Positions 1 to 6,471 of a DNA stretch of 58,329 nucleotides are shown here, in pieces. The notes below the pieces were generated by a model. That model did no database searches, had not been told where the DNA came from, and worked only from the letters and a program-made list of their open reading frames with translations. Within the stretch, counting starts at the first letter, position 1, and every line of letters begins with the position of its first letter. The DNA is taken from NCBI GenBank assembly GCA_947631005.1, contig CANRJR010000011.1, positions 1 through 58,329 of the forward strand, read 5' to 3'. The position numbers and the translations under genes were made by a program. This DNA comes from an uncultured Clostridia bacterium (lineage in GTDB: Bacteria; Bacillota; Clostridia; Christensenellales; Borkfalkiaceae).

Positions 1-101
1 GCAGAGAGGTCCCACCTGTTCCCATCCCGAACACAGAAGTTAAGCTCTCTTACGCCGAAAGTACTCGGTCTAACGACTCGGGAGGATAGGTAGTTGCCGA
101 C
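1..101 (+). rRNA. rrf: 5S ribosomal RNA, 3' part (5' end outside the window)
   Basis: The opening bases match the conserved 5S core (cccatcccgaacac, gaagttaagc, gtactcgg) and run to the 3' strand of the closing helix near 101. About the first 15 bases of the molecule are missing because the window starts inside the gene. It is probably the last gene of an rRNA operon lying upstream, and a strong terminator follows directly. Confidence 0.93.
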
Positions 102-113
102 TTTCAAACACAA

Positions 114-150
114 CGCCGCGCTTGTTTTTGAGAAGCGCGGCGCGTTTTTT
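114..150 (+). terminator. Rho-independent terminator of the 5S/rRNA unit
   Basis: A GC-rich stem (cgccgcgctt pairing with aagcgcggcg) with a short T/G-rich loop is followed by a run of T. It lies about 12 bases after the end of 5S. Confidence 0.9.
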
Positions 151-310
151 CACAAATTTTCTTTTCTGTGCCGTGCGCGTTGCGCTTACGCGCCGCGCGT
201 GGCGAAAAGAAAATTTCGTGATAGAAACCAGCTCTCCCTTTAATTAAGTTGGTCGTCTCGTTCGCTTTGTAAGACAATAAGCCGCAAGTGTGCGGCAAAT
301 TGTGTCGCGC
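151..310 (-). repeat. Dispersed structured repeat family R1, copy 1
   Basis: This copy is in inverse orientation to those at 29519, 29695 and 38539. It keeps the landmarks: an A/T-rich terminal hairpin, the 'gtaagacaataa' block and a GC hairpin (gccgcaagtgtgcggc). The terminal hairpin arms read ttttcttttc / gaaaagaaaa, where other copies have ttttgttttg / caaaacaaaa. Both strands of the stem have therefore changed together. Confidence 0.8.
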
Positions 311-440
311 TACTTCGCCTACGGCTCGTGCCGCCCTTGGTCTACAAATAGAAGCCGCGGGCGGGGCGGCAGAAGTGAATTCTGCCTAACGCCGTAAATT
401 GGAAGCCTGAAAAGGCATTACAATAGTGTCATGTTGAGCC

Positions 441-471
441 GAGCCCCTGTACCTATTCGGTACAGGGGCTC
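441..471 (+). terminator. Isolated 13-bp hairpin, possible terminator
   Basis: Perfect inverted repeat gagcccctgtacc / ggtacaggggctc around a 5-base loop. No T-run follows, so termination is uncertain. A sibling with the same gagcccctg / caggggctc character sits at about 34317-34350 after the cyclophilin-like gene. Confidence 0.4.
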
Positions 472-534
472 GTGTCGTGCTTCCACAGTTTTATATTTGT
501 TTATTCTCCGCTGTCATTTTGCCCCACCTTTTTT

Positions 535-643
535 GTCATTTCGAGTGAAGTGAGCGTAAGCGAACGGAATCGAGAAATCCCCTTGGTCGTTGATTAGGCT
601 TATATTAAGAATAAGGGAGATTCTTCGCTTCGCTCTGAATGAC
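535..643 (+). repeat. Dispersed repeat family R2 (gtcatttcgag...gaatgac), copy a
   Basis: Bounded by 'gtcatttcgag' on the left and an inverted 'gaatgac' on the right, with 'gagaaatccccttggtcgtt' inside. Elements of this type recur at about 5325-5635, 24617, 29388, 34432, 34566, 38095 and 38310, always between genes. Confidence 0.75.
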
Positions 644-860
644 AATTTGGAATGCCCTTTCGTTTCTAATACGCCATTCCGCATTCCCTCGCGAAAAAAG
701 ACGAAGTATTTTTTCGCGAAGGGGTGGAGCGGCGGGCACTACCGCCGCACCAAAGAGGGAAGAGTTTTTCGCAAGGAAGGCTTACAAAACGCGTCGTGTC
801 GCGGCGAAAGGGAGATTTCTCGACGCGCTCGTTTCACTCGCTTGCTCGAAATGACAAATT
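638..860 (+). repeat. R2-type composite repeat, first of two direct copies
   Basis: About 180 bases (638-815) are repeated almost exactly at 904-1080. They include a 10-bp hairpin (cgcgaaaaaa / ttttttcgcg), a purine-rich 'ggtggagcggcggg' block and 'aaggcttacaaaacg'. The copy closes with 'gagatttctcgacgc...cgaaatgac', the inverted R2 end. Open reading frames crossing here follow the repeat and have no RBS, so I do not call a gene. Confidence 0.8.
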
Positions 861-903
861 GGAAGCACGTGGGACGAAATAATAGAATAGGGACACGGGG
901 CAA

Positions 904-1080
904 AATGACAATTTGGAATGCCCGATCGTTTCTAATACGCTATTCCGCATTCCCTCGCGAAAAAAGACGAAGTATTTTTTCGCGAGGGGGTGGAGCGGCG
1001 GGCACTACCGCCGCACCAGAGAGGGAAGAGCTTTTCGCAAGAAAGGCTTACAAAACGTGTCGCATCGCGACGAGCGGTGA
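904..1080 (+). repeat. R2-type composite repeat, second direct copy
   Basis: Near-identical to 638-815 with a handful of substitutions. It lacks the inverted R2 end that closes the first copy. An inverse-orientation relative lies at about 38150-38290. Confidence 0.8.
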
Positions 1081-1095
1081 GCGTTGCATAAAAAG

Positions 1096-1117
1096 CAAAA
1101 TGCCCCGAACGGGGCGG
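1096..1117 (-). terminator. Terminator of the orphan minus-strand transcript
   Basis: On the minus strand gccccg-tt-cggggc is followed by attttgcttttt. A second GC hairpin lies just upstream at about 1130-1152. Confidence 0.65.
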
Positions 1118-1267
1118 CGAAAATCAACAACCCCCGCGCAGCTGCACGGGGGGAATCTATCTCTTCATTCAGTTGTATCAGGGGTCAGGGCATAATCGAC
1201 TTTCCTGATATTTCGGATGACTTCCTTGCGCGCATTTCCTGCATTCGCGCCGTGTACGGAAAGCCGA

Positions 1268-1300
1268 TTATTTTTCCGCCCCTATCATATCATGGTACAT
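1268..1300 (-). CDS. Micro-ORF, 10 residues (MYHDMIGAEK)
   Basis: The start is preceded by aaggagg with ideal spacing, 15 bases after the stop of the neighbouring micro-ORF. Ribosome binding looks convincing, but the peptide is very short and its 3' end overlaps one arm of the predicted 12-bp helix. It may be a leader peptide or only a ribosome-entry site within a regulatory RNA. No family recognised. Confidence 0.3.
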   Translation of the reverse strand: MYHDMIGAEK

Positions 1301-1315
1301 TGGCGTATCCTCCTT

Positions 1316-1348
1316 CTACTTGATCTTCAAGCCTTGAAAGATTCTCAT
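1316..1348 (-). CDS. Micro-ORF, 10 residues (MRIFQGLKIK)
   Basis: The start is preceded by gggaggt. It is the first of two consecutive 10-codon ORFs on the orphan transcript. The peptide is basic and has no recognised homolog; coding status is uncertain. Confidence 0.3.
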   Translation of the reverse strand: MRIFQGLKIK

Positions 1349-1535
1349 ATCGTAGTACCTCCCGATATGAATTTTTCGCGGGAACCTGTTTGCCGTTTTC
1401 CCTTCGGCTCCCCTGTGACCCCGAACTTTTCCGTCCGTTTTCACTTGCTACCCGTTGTCAGTTACCTGTCCATCGGACTTGCCCCCGCTGTTCGAAAGTG
1501 ACTTTTTTTGTTTGTCATTTTCTTTTTCTGGCTTC

Positions 1536-1563
1536 ATTATAGCACAGATTTCTAATCTGTCAA
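1536..1563 (-). promoter_or_regulatory. Sigma-A-type promoter with palindromic operator
   Basis: On the minus strand: TTGACA (1558-1563), 16-bp spacer, TATAAT (1536-1541). A perfect palindrome, acagatt-aga-aatctgt (1544-1560), fills the spacer and overlaps the -35 box. This is the classic place for a repressor operator. Confidence 0.8.
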
Positions 1564-1598
1564 TAGTTTTCGGAAAAAAATTTTTGAATTTTTTCGGA

Positions 1599-2771
1599 TC
1601 AACTTTTTGAGGTGACCGAGACCTTGATCTCGGCGCGGAGCGAGGCGGGGATGGCGTCTTTTTGTTCGGCGTACTGTTTGAGCGAGGCACGGTAGAGATC
1701 CCGTTTGAGCATCAAGAGGTCGCACCCGCTCTTTTGGCAGGCGTCGAAAAGTTCGGCGACATAGCCGCGCAGCGTCTCTTCCGCCGCCGACAGGATCTCG
1801 CCGGAAACGTCGTCCGAGGAGAGACCCTCGACGGGCGCGCTTACGCCGCGGCAGCACAGGCGCACGGTGAGCGCGAGGGAGAGCTTTGCCGTCCCGTCTT
1901 TGAGCCCGACCTTTCCCTTGTTTTGCAGAACGGTGAGGGTGACGGGAGAGCCGTCGCCGTCCGACACGGCGAACGTGCCCGTGAACACCTTGCCCTGCAA
2001 CAGGCTGAACGCCAGCGTCTCTTCGGGGGAGAGGAGGGCGACCTGTTTTCCCTCGGAAAAGAGGGCGGTCTGTTCTGCGCTGTAAATTTTGCTGTCCTGC
2101 GCGCCGCCCCCGCCGGAATTGTTCTGTCCCCCCTCGGCGGTCTGGTCGCCGTCCTGTTTTACGGCGCGGACGTAGGGCAGATATCCGCTTTTGGACACGC
2201 CGTAATAGCCGATGGCGAAGTCTTTGAGGGTATTCGGCATGACGCGTCCCGACTTGACGGCGGCGTCCGAGAAGAGTTTTTCGATGGCGAGGGAGGACGC
2301 GTCGTCGATGGCACTCTGCGAGGAGATGAGCTCTTTCGCCGAACCCTCGCAGACGGCGAGCAGGCAGGAATCGGGCATATATTCGTTGCGGTAGAAGTAA
2401 TTGAGATAGGTAAACACGTCCTCTTTCACCGCGCTTTCGCCGAGCAGCAGCAGGTCGCAGAACACGAGCTTGGGCACCCAACCCGTCTTGGCGTAGATGG
2501 CGGAGATGCAGTCGGAGACCGTCTTGCCCTCCGCGTCGATCTCCACGCTCGACGTGCCGCCCGTCGTGCGGTCGCTTCCCTTGGGGACGGCGATCTGCGC
2601 CGTCACGGTGTAGCCGTTTTGGGTCTTGTCGATGCCTGCGGCGAGGATGATCGCCGTCTTTTGGATGTCCACCAGCCCGAAGTCGTTGGAGAAGAACGAA
2701 AAGAGCACGATGGCGGCGAGGAGAATGTACAGCTTCATGGGAAGCGTCTTAAAGAATTTACGCGCGTTCAC
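1599..2771 (-). CDS. gerC: Ger(x)C-family spore germination protein
   Basis: Third subunit of a germinant receptor of the spore inner membrane, acting with the GerA and GerB subunits encoded just upstream. The 390-residue length is close to the family norm (about 370-400). An N-terminal hydrophobic stretch (about residues 12-28) is followed by the family-like 'DIQKTAIILAAGID' segment, and the rest is soluble mixed alpha/beta. GerC proteins are usually lipoproteins with a lipobox cysteine, but I see no cysteine after this hydrophobic segment (ends LFSFFSNDFG), so the protein may stay anchored by an uncleaved helix. The start overlaps the end of gerB by 14 bases, indicating translational coupling. 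Confidence 0.85.
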   Translation of the reverse strand: MNARKFFKTLPMKLYILLAAIVLFSFFSNDFGLVDIQKTAIILAAGIDKTQNGYTVTAQIAVPKGSDRTTGGTSSVEIDAEGKTVSDCISAIYAKTGWVPKLVFCDLLLLGESAVKEDVFTYLNYFYRNEYMPDSCLLAVCEGSAKELISSQSAIDDASSLAIEKLFSDAAVKSGRVMPNTLKDFAIGYYGVSKSGYLPYVRAVKQDGDQTAEGGQNNSGGGGAQDSKIYSAEQTALFSEGKQVALLSPEETLAFSLLQGKVFTGTFAVSDGDGSPVTLTVLQNKGKVGLKDGTAKLSLALTVRLCCRGVSAPVEGLSSDDVSGEILSAAEETLRGYVAELFDACQKSGCDLLMLKRDLYRASLKQYAEQKDAIPASLRAEIKVSVTSKS

Positions 2772-3834
2772 GGCGATCCCTCCGAAGCGGCAGACAGAGC
2801 GCGGGCACGGCGAGCGCGAACGCGGGGAAGAGGAAGAAGAGCGTTTTGGTGACCGTGTCGCCCACTTCCCCCGCGCGGTAGTCGATGAGCAGAAGCAGTA
2901 AGAGGAACAGACCGTTGAGGACGACGGAGAGCACGGGCGCGAGGACGCGGCGGTTGCCGTACGCCTGCACGGCGAGTTCGACGCACGCTTGCAGGGGCAT
3001 GGCGACGTAGAACGCCATCACGAGGGCGAGCGCGTAGATGAACAGGTAGTCGATGCGTCCGAGGACGGTGATGCCCGAAAAATATTTGCTCGTCTTGGAG
3101 AAGGCGAACAGCTGTCCCGCCGCCGTCTCCTGAAAGATGCCGAAGAACACGGCGAGGAAGAAGAGCACGGCGCACCCGCCGAGCGCGTAGAAGAGCGTCC
3201 CTTTCCAGATCATGCCCCTTTCGGGTTGGATGTTGCCGATGAGGGGTAGGAGCAGGGCGGCGTCGAAGAACCACGCGCAGATCTGCGAGAGCCCAGCCCA
3301 AAATCCCTTTGCGCCGTGCGCGCCGAGGGGGAGCAGGGCGGCGTAGTCGGCTTCGCCCGCCGAGAGCAGGATGACGCCGAAAAAGCCCGCGATCGCGATC
3401 GGACCGAGGATGTCCCACGCCCGTCCGAACGAGGAGAGCGGCTTGGCGCAGAGGTACGCCGAGAACAGGAAGAAAGGCGCAAAGCCCGCGAGCGAGGGAA
3501 GCGTGTCGTAGAACGCGCTCTGCACGAACAGCTTTTGTTCGAGCAGGGGAAAGAGGGCGGCGAACAGAAAGAATCCCGAAAGAAGAGTGAGCAAGATCTT
3601 CGAGACGACCTTTCCGAACGTGTTTTCGAGCAGTTCCCCGAGCGTGCGTTCTTTGGTCGCGAGCCACAGCACGGCGCAAACGGCGAGCGATTGCAAAACG
3701 TATTGGCAGAACGCGGGGAAGAGCAGGTCGTTCCCCGCGGCGGCGGCGAGCTGGGAGGGCATGGCGACGAGCTTCCCCACGGGCGCAACGCAGGCGAGGA
3801 AGAAGTACAGTTGACGCGCCGAAATTTTTTTCAT
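2758..3834 (-). CDS. gerB: GerB-family germinant receptor permease subunit
   Basis: Integral membrane subunit of the spore germinant receptor, related to amino-acid permeases (APC superfamily, GRKAB type). It has 358 residues and about ten hydrophobic helices, beginning MKKISARQLYFFLACVAPVG, which is the usual GerB opening ('ISxxQ'). Its ATG overlaps the stop of gerA as ATGA, and gerC follows with a 14-base overlap, so the three genes form one operon. In this family the B subunit recognises the germinant; which germinant cannot be read from the sequence. Confidence 0.88.
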   Translation of the reverse strand: MKKISARQLYFFLACVAPVGKLVAMPSQLAAAAGNDLLFPAFCQYVLQSLAVCAVLWLATKERTLGELLENTFGKVVSKILLTLLSGFFLFAALFPLLEQKLFVQSAFYDTLPSLAGFAPFFLFSAYLCAKPLSSFGRAWDILGPIAIAGFFGVILLSAGEADYAALLPLGAHGAKGFWAGLSQICAWFFDAALLLPLIGNIQPERGMIWKGTLFYALGGCAVLFFLAVFFGIFQETAAGQLFAFSKTSKYFSGITVLGRIDYLFIYALALVMAFYVAMPLQACVELAVQAYGNRRVLAPVLSVVLNGLFLLLLLLIDYRAGEVGDTVTKTLFFLFPAFALAVPALCLPLRRDRRERA

Positions 3835-5261
3835 TTCAATCTCCTTTTGTTGGGGCTGCCCACCGAGCGCGGACGCGTTTCGAGCGAGCCCAAATCGTAT
3901 TTGAACACCGAGTCGCGCAAGTCCCGCCCGATGAGCGGGGAGAACGGGGCGACGAGGGGCGACCCGAAGTTTTCGGTCGTCACAAGGTAAAAGATCATGA
4001 AGGCGGTGACGAGGACGATGCCGTACGTCCCCACGCTCCCCGCCACGAGGAGCATGGCGAGGCGCAGGACGCTCGTCTGTTCGATGAGGTTTGGCACGGC
4101 GTACAGTCCGATCCCGCTGAACGCGATAATGATGATGGCGGGCGTGGAGACGAATCCCGCGCTCACCGCCGTCTCCCCGAGCACCAGCGCGCCCACGACG
4201 GACAACGCCATGCCGACGTATTTGGGCATGCGGATGGAGGCTTCGTTGAGCACTTCGAGCACGAGCAGTACGAGCAGCATTTCGAGGGAGGGCGAAAAGG
4301 GGATGTCGCGGATGCTTCCCGCAATGGTGAGCAGGAGTTTGATAGGGAAGAGTTGCAGTTTGAACAGCTGCGCCGCCACATAGAAGGCGGGCAGATAGAT
4401 GGCGACAAAGAGGGCGAACAGCCGCAAAAGTCGGGTGAACGTCGCGCGGTAAGCGGGGACGAAGTAGTCCTCGCTCGACTGAAAGTCCTCCACGATCAGA
4501 TAGGGGACGGTGAGGGCGATGGGCGAGCCGTCCACGAGCAGTCCCACCCGTCCCTCGGCGATCTTCGCGCAGAAGATGTCGGGCTTTTCGGTCGTCCCCA
4601 CCTGCTTGACGAGCGAGTAGGGACGGGAGGCGAGAAAGTGGGTGAGATAGGAGGAGTCGGGAACGACGTCGATGTCGATCTCTTGCAGTTTGCGTTTGAC
4701 CGCCTCGGCGACGGCGACCGACGTCCCGTCGAGATAGCACACGGCGACGACGGTGTGCGAACGTCTCCCCACCTCCACGGTCTCGATTTTGAGCTCGCCC
4801 GTTTTGAGGCGGCGGCGGACGAGGGCGGTGTTGGTTTTCACGTCCTCGATGAAGCCTTCGCGCGGCCCTTTGACGACGACGTCCGTCGAGGGCTCGGAGA
4901 TGGCGCGCACGGGAACTTTTTTCGTCCCCACGATGACGGCTTCGTCCATGCCCTCGAAGAGGAGGACGGGATTGCCCGCGAGGGTCTCCTCTGCGAGCGT
5001 CTGCAAACTTTTTTCGGTCTTGGTCTCGGGCGAGGAGAGCTTGGCGGCGACGTTCTTTGCCTTGGGTTCGCCGTCGAAGCCGCGCAGGGCGCGCACGACC
5101 TGTTCGCCGAGCAATTCCTTATCGGTGATGGCGTCCGCAAAGACGCAGGTGAATTGTTGACCCTTGTCCGCGGTGAACGAAAAGGTGAGGATGTCCTCCG
5201 CGGGGAGCAGTTTTTTCAGGGCGTCTACGCTCTTTTTGAGATCGCCCGTTACGGTTTTCAT
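3831..5261 (-). CDS. gerA: GerA-family spore germination protein
   Basis: First gene of the germinant receptor operon. It has 476 residues, near the usual ~480. A soluble N-terminal region (about 1-270) includes 'GPREGFIEDVKTNTALVRRRLK', a hallmark of GerAA/SpoVAF proteins, and is followed by about five transmembrane helices with 'LFPIKLLLTIAGSIRDIPFSP' and 'GIGLYAVPNLIEQ'. GerA subunits are thought to form an oligomeric ion channel in the spore inner membrane. No Shine-Dalgarno site precedes the ATG; instead a sigma-G-like -10 box lies 6 bases upstream, predicting a leaderless forespore transcript. Confidence 0.93.
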   Translation of the reverse strand: MKTVTGDLKKSVDALKKLLPAEDILTFSFTADKGQQFTCVFADAITDKELLGEQVVRALRGFDGEPKAKNVAAKLSSPETKTEKSLQTLAEETLAGNPVLLFEGMDEAVIVGTKKVPVRAISEPSTDVVVKGPREGFIEDVKTNTALVRRRLKTGELKIETVEVGRRSHTVVAVCYLDGTSVAVAEAVKRKLQEIDIDVVPDSSYLTHFLASRPYSLVKQVGTTEKPDIFCAKIAEGRVGLLVDGSPIALTVPYLIVEDFQSSEDYFVPAYRATFTRLLRLFALFVAIYLPAFYVAAQLFKLQLFPIKLLLTIAGSIRDIPFSPSLEMLLVLLVLEVLNEASIRMPKYVGMALSVVGALVLGETAVSAGFVSTPAIIIIAFSGIGLYAVPNLIEQTSVLRLAMLLVAGSVGTYGIVLVTAFMIFYLVTTENFGSPLVAPFSPLIGRDLRDSVFKYDLGSLETRPRSVGSPNKRRLK

Positions 5262-5267
5262 ATCACA

Positions 5268-5296
5268 AGTATGGCATTCGCCGCGCTTTTTATGTG
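5268..5296 (-). promoter_or_regulatory. Putative sigma-G promoter of gerA-gerB-gerC
   Basis: On the minus strand CACATA (5291-5296), 17 bases, then CATACTt (5268-5273). This resembles the forespore sigma-G consensus (gcATA / CATAcTA), the expected control of germinant receptors. The ATG lies 6 bases after the -10 box. Confidence 0.55.
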
Positions 5297-5324
5297 AAAA
5301 AGAGGGAACGCCCGTTCGCTTTCG

Positions 5325-5635
5325 ATTGTGTCATTCAGAACGAAGCGAAGCGAAGTGAAGAATCTCCCGCAGTCTTATTTGTTTGTTTTGCACTGTCCTT
5401 TCGTCCCGCCCCGCCCGCTTCTATCCTTTCGTCCCGCCCGCCCGCTCTTCTTGTCATTTCGACACGCCTCTTCTATCCTTTCGTCCCGCCCGCAGTTTTA
5501 CGTTGTCATTTCGAGTGAAGCGGGCGAAGCCCGCGGAATCGAGAAATCCCCTTGGTCGTTGATGAGGCTCGGAATAAAAATAAGGGAGATTTCTCCACGC
5601 GCTCACTGCGTTCGCTTGGTCGAAATGACAGAATT
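5325..5635. repeat. Cluster of R2 repeats and C-rich short tandem repeats
   Basis: Holds a partial R2 end (gtgtcattcagaacgaagcg), then three iterations of a short unit close to 'tctatcctttcgtcccgccc', then a complete R2 element at about 5503-5632 (gtcatttcgagtgaag ... ggtcgaaatgac). No gene is visible. Confidence 0.7.
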
Positions 5636-5684
5636 AGGAACGTCTGTTTGCTTCTAATATGCTATTCCGCATTTCCGCACGAAA

Positions 5685-5712
5685 AAGACCGCCCCGCGGA
5701 GGCGGGGCGGCG
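5685..5712 (-). terminator. Terminator of the 5717-6238 gene
   Basis: On the minus strand ccgccccgcctccgcggggcgg is immediately followed by tcttttt, a few bases after the stop codon. Confidence 0.8.
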
Positions 5713-5716
5713 ACGG

Positions 5717-6238
5717 TTACAGTTGCAATTCGGAAAGGAACTGTGCAAGGAGCGCGGCAAGCGCGCGGCGTTCGGGTTCGTCGAGGTCGGGTGCGGCGGA
5801 GGAAAGCGCGTCGAAGAAGTAGGCTTCGCGCGCGTCCGCGGGGAGGTCTTTGCCTTCGCGCAGGAGCGTTTCGGCGACCTCTTTCCGCGTCTCTTCGGGT
5901 ACGGCGTCGAGCAGGGGATAGAGAACGGGTAAACGTTCGCCGCAGAACTGTTTATAGATGTTGTGATACAAAACGGCGGCGCAACCGCAGGAGAAGCCCC
6001 CCTCGAGCGTACGGAGAATGTCGCAGGTAAAGGGGTCTGCGGAGCAGGTCGCCGCGGCGCGGTACACCGCGTACAAGATGAGCCCGACCGCAAAGGGGAG
6101 GACGACGAAGATCTTCCCGTTGCAATGTTTGAGAACCGTCTTTTTGAGGAGCGACACAACAAAGGTCGTTCCGAGTGCGAGGAGAAGCACATCCGCCCCG
6201 TAGGGACGGAGCGCGCTCACGATCTGAATGAACGACAT
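5717..6238 (-). CDS. Hypothetical membrane protein, 173 residues
   Basis: I do not recognise the family. The N-terminus has two predicted membrane helices (about residues 15-31 and 43-61). A cysteine-containing stretch follows (TCSADPFTC, FSCGC; about 64-84), then an acidic, helical, probably cytoplasmic C-terminal half. The start is supported by a gaggtg Shine-Dalgarno site 8 bases upstream. It is a single-gene unit closed by its own terminator. The paired cysteines could bind metal or form disulfides, but that is speculative. Confidence 0.7.
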   Translation of the reverse strand: MSFIQIVSALRPYGADVLLLALGTTFVVSLLKKTVLKHCNGKIFVVLPFAVGLILYAVYRAAATCSADPFTCDILRTLEGGFSCGCAAVLYHNIYKQFCGERLPVLYPLLDAVPEETRKEVAETLLREGKDLPADAREAYFFDALSSAAPDLDEPERRALAALLAQFLSELQL

Positions 6239-6412
6239 GAATTTTCACCTCATTCACCCGCCGCAATTCTATTGTATCACGCCGCGCGCCGCATTTCGGG
6301 CGCATATGACGAAAATATCGCACAAGAAGAAAAATTTTTCAAACGAGCGCAGACGCGCGGGAAAACAAAAAAACGCGCCTTCCGAAAAGGGAAACTATTT
6401 TTGTTTTTTCCC

Positions 6413-6441
6413 TTGACAACACATCGCGCGCGTATTATAAT
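6413..6441 (+). promoter_or_regulatory. Sigma-A promoter of the zinc-ribbon/glycine-rich lipoprotein
   Basis: TTGACA (6413-6418), 17-bp spacer, TATAAT (6436-6441), about 30 bases before the ATG. This is a full-consensus promoter. Confidence 0.9.
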
Positions 6442-6471
6442 ATAGATGAATTGAAAACCGAGGAGTGTACC

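Larger units (their letters stand above)
1096..1529 (-). ncRNA. Candidate structured RNA / orphan transcription unit
   Basis: A strong minus-strand promoter (1536-1563) and a terminator (1096-1117) bracket about 430 bases with no normal-sized gene. Near the 3' end, 1194-1205 and 1258-1269 form a 12-bp helix (11 Watson-Crick pairs plus one G-U), with a nested gcgcg/cgcgc stem inside. The middle holds two 10-codon ORFs, each behind a strong Shine-Dalgarno sequence. The 5' half contains 'ggggcaagtcc' and 'caggtaactgac', but I could not match it to RNase P RNA, tmRNA, 6S, SRP RNA or a riboswitch class I know. It could be a regulatory RNA, a dual-function RNA or a decayed gene. Confidence 0.5.

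Noticed and set aside
590-1195. 201-residue open frame in the 5' intergenic region
   Set aside because: It follows the two R2 repeat copies, has no RBS, and its translation repeats with the DNA repeat.
1096-1529. Known RNA families for the orphan transcript (RNase P RNA, tmRNA, 6S, SRP RNA, common riboswitches)
   Set aside because: None of the conserved core sequences I know for these RNAs is present in the right order. I therefore kept it as unassigned.
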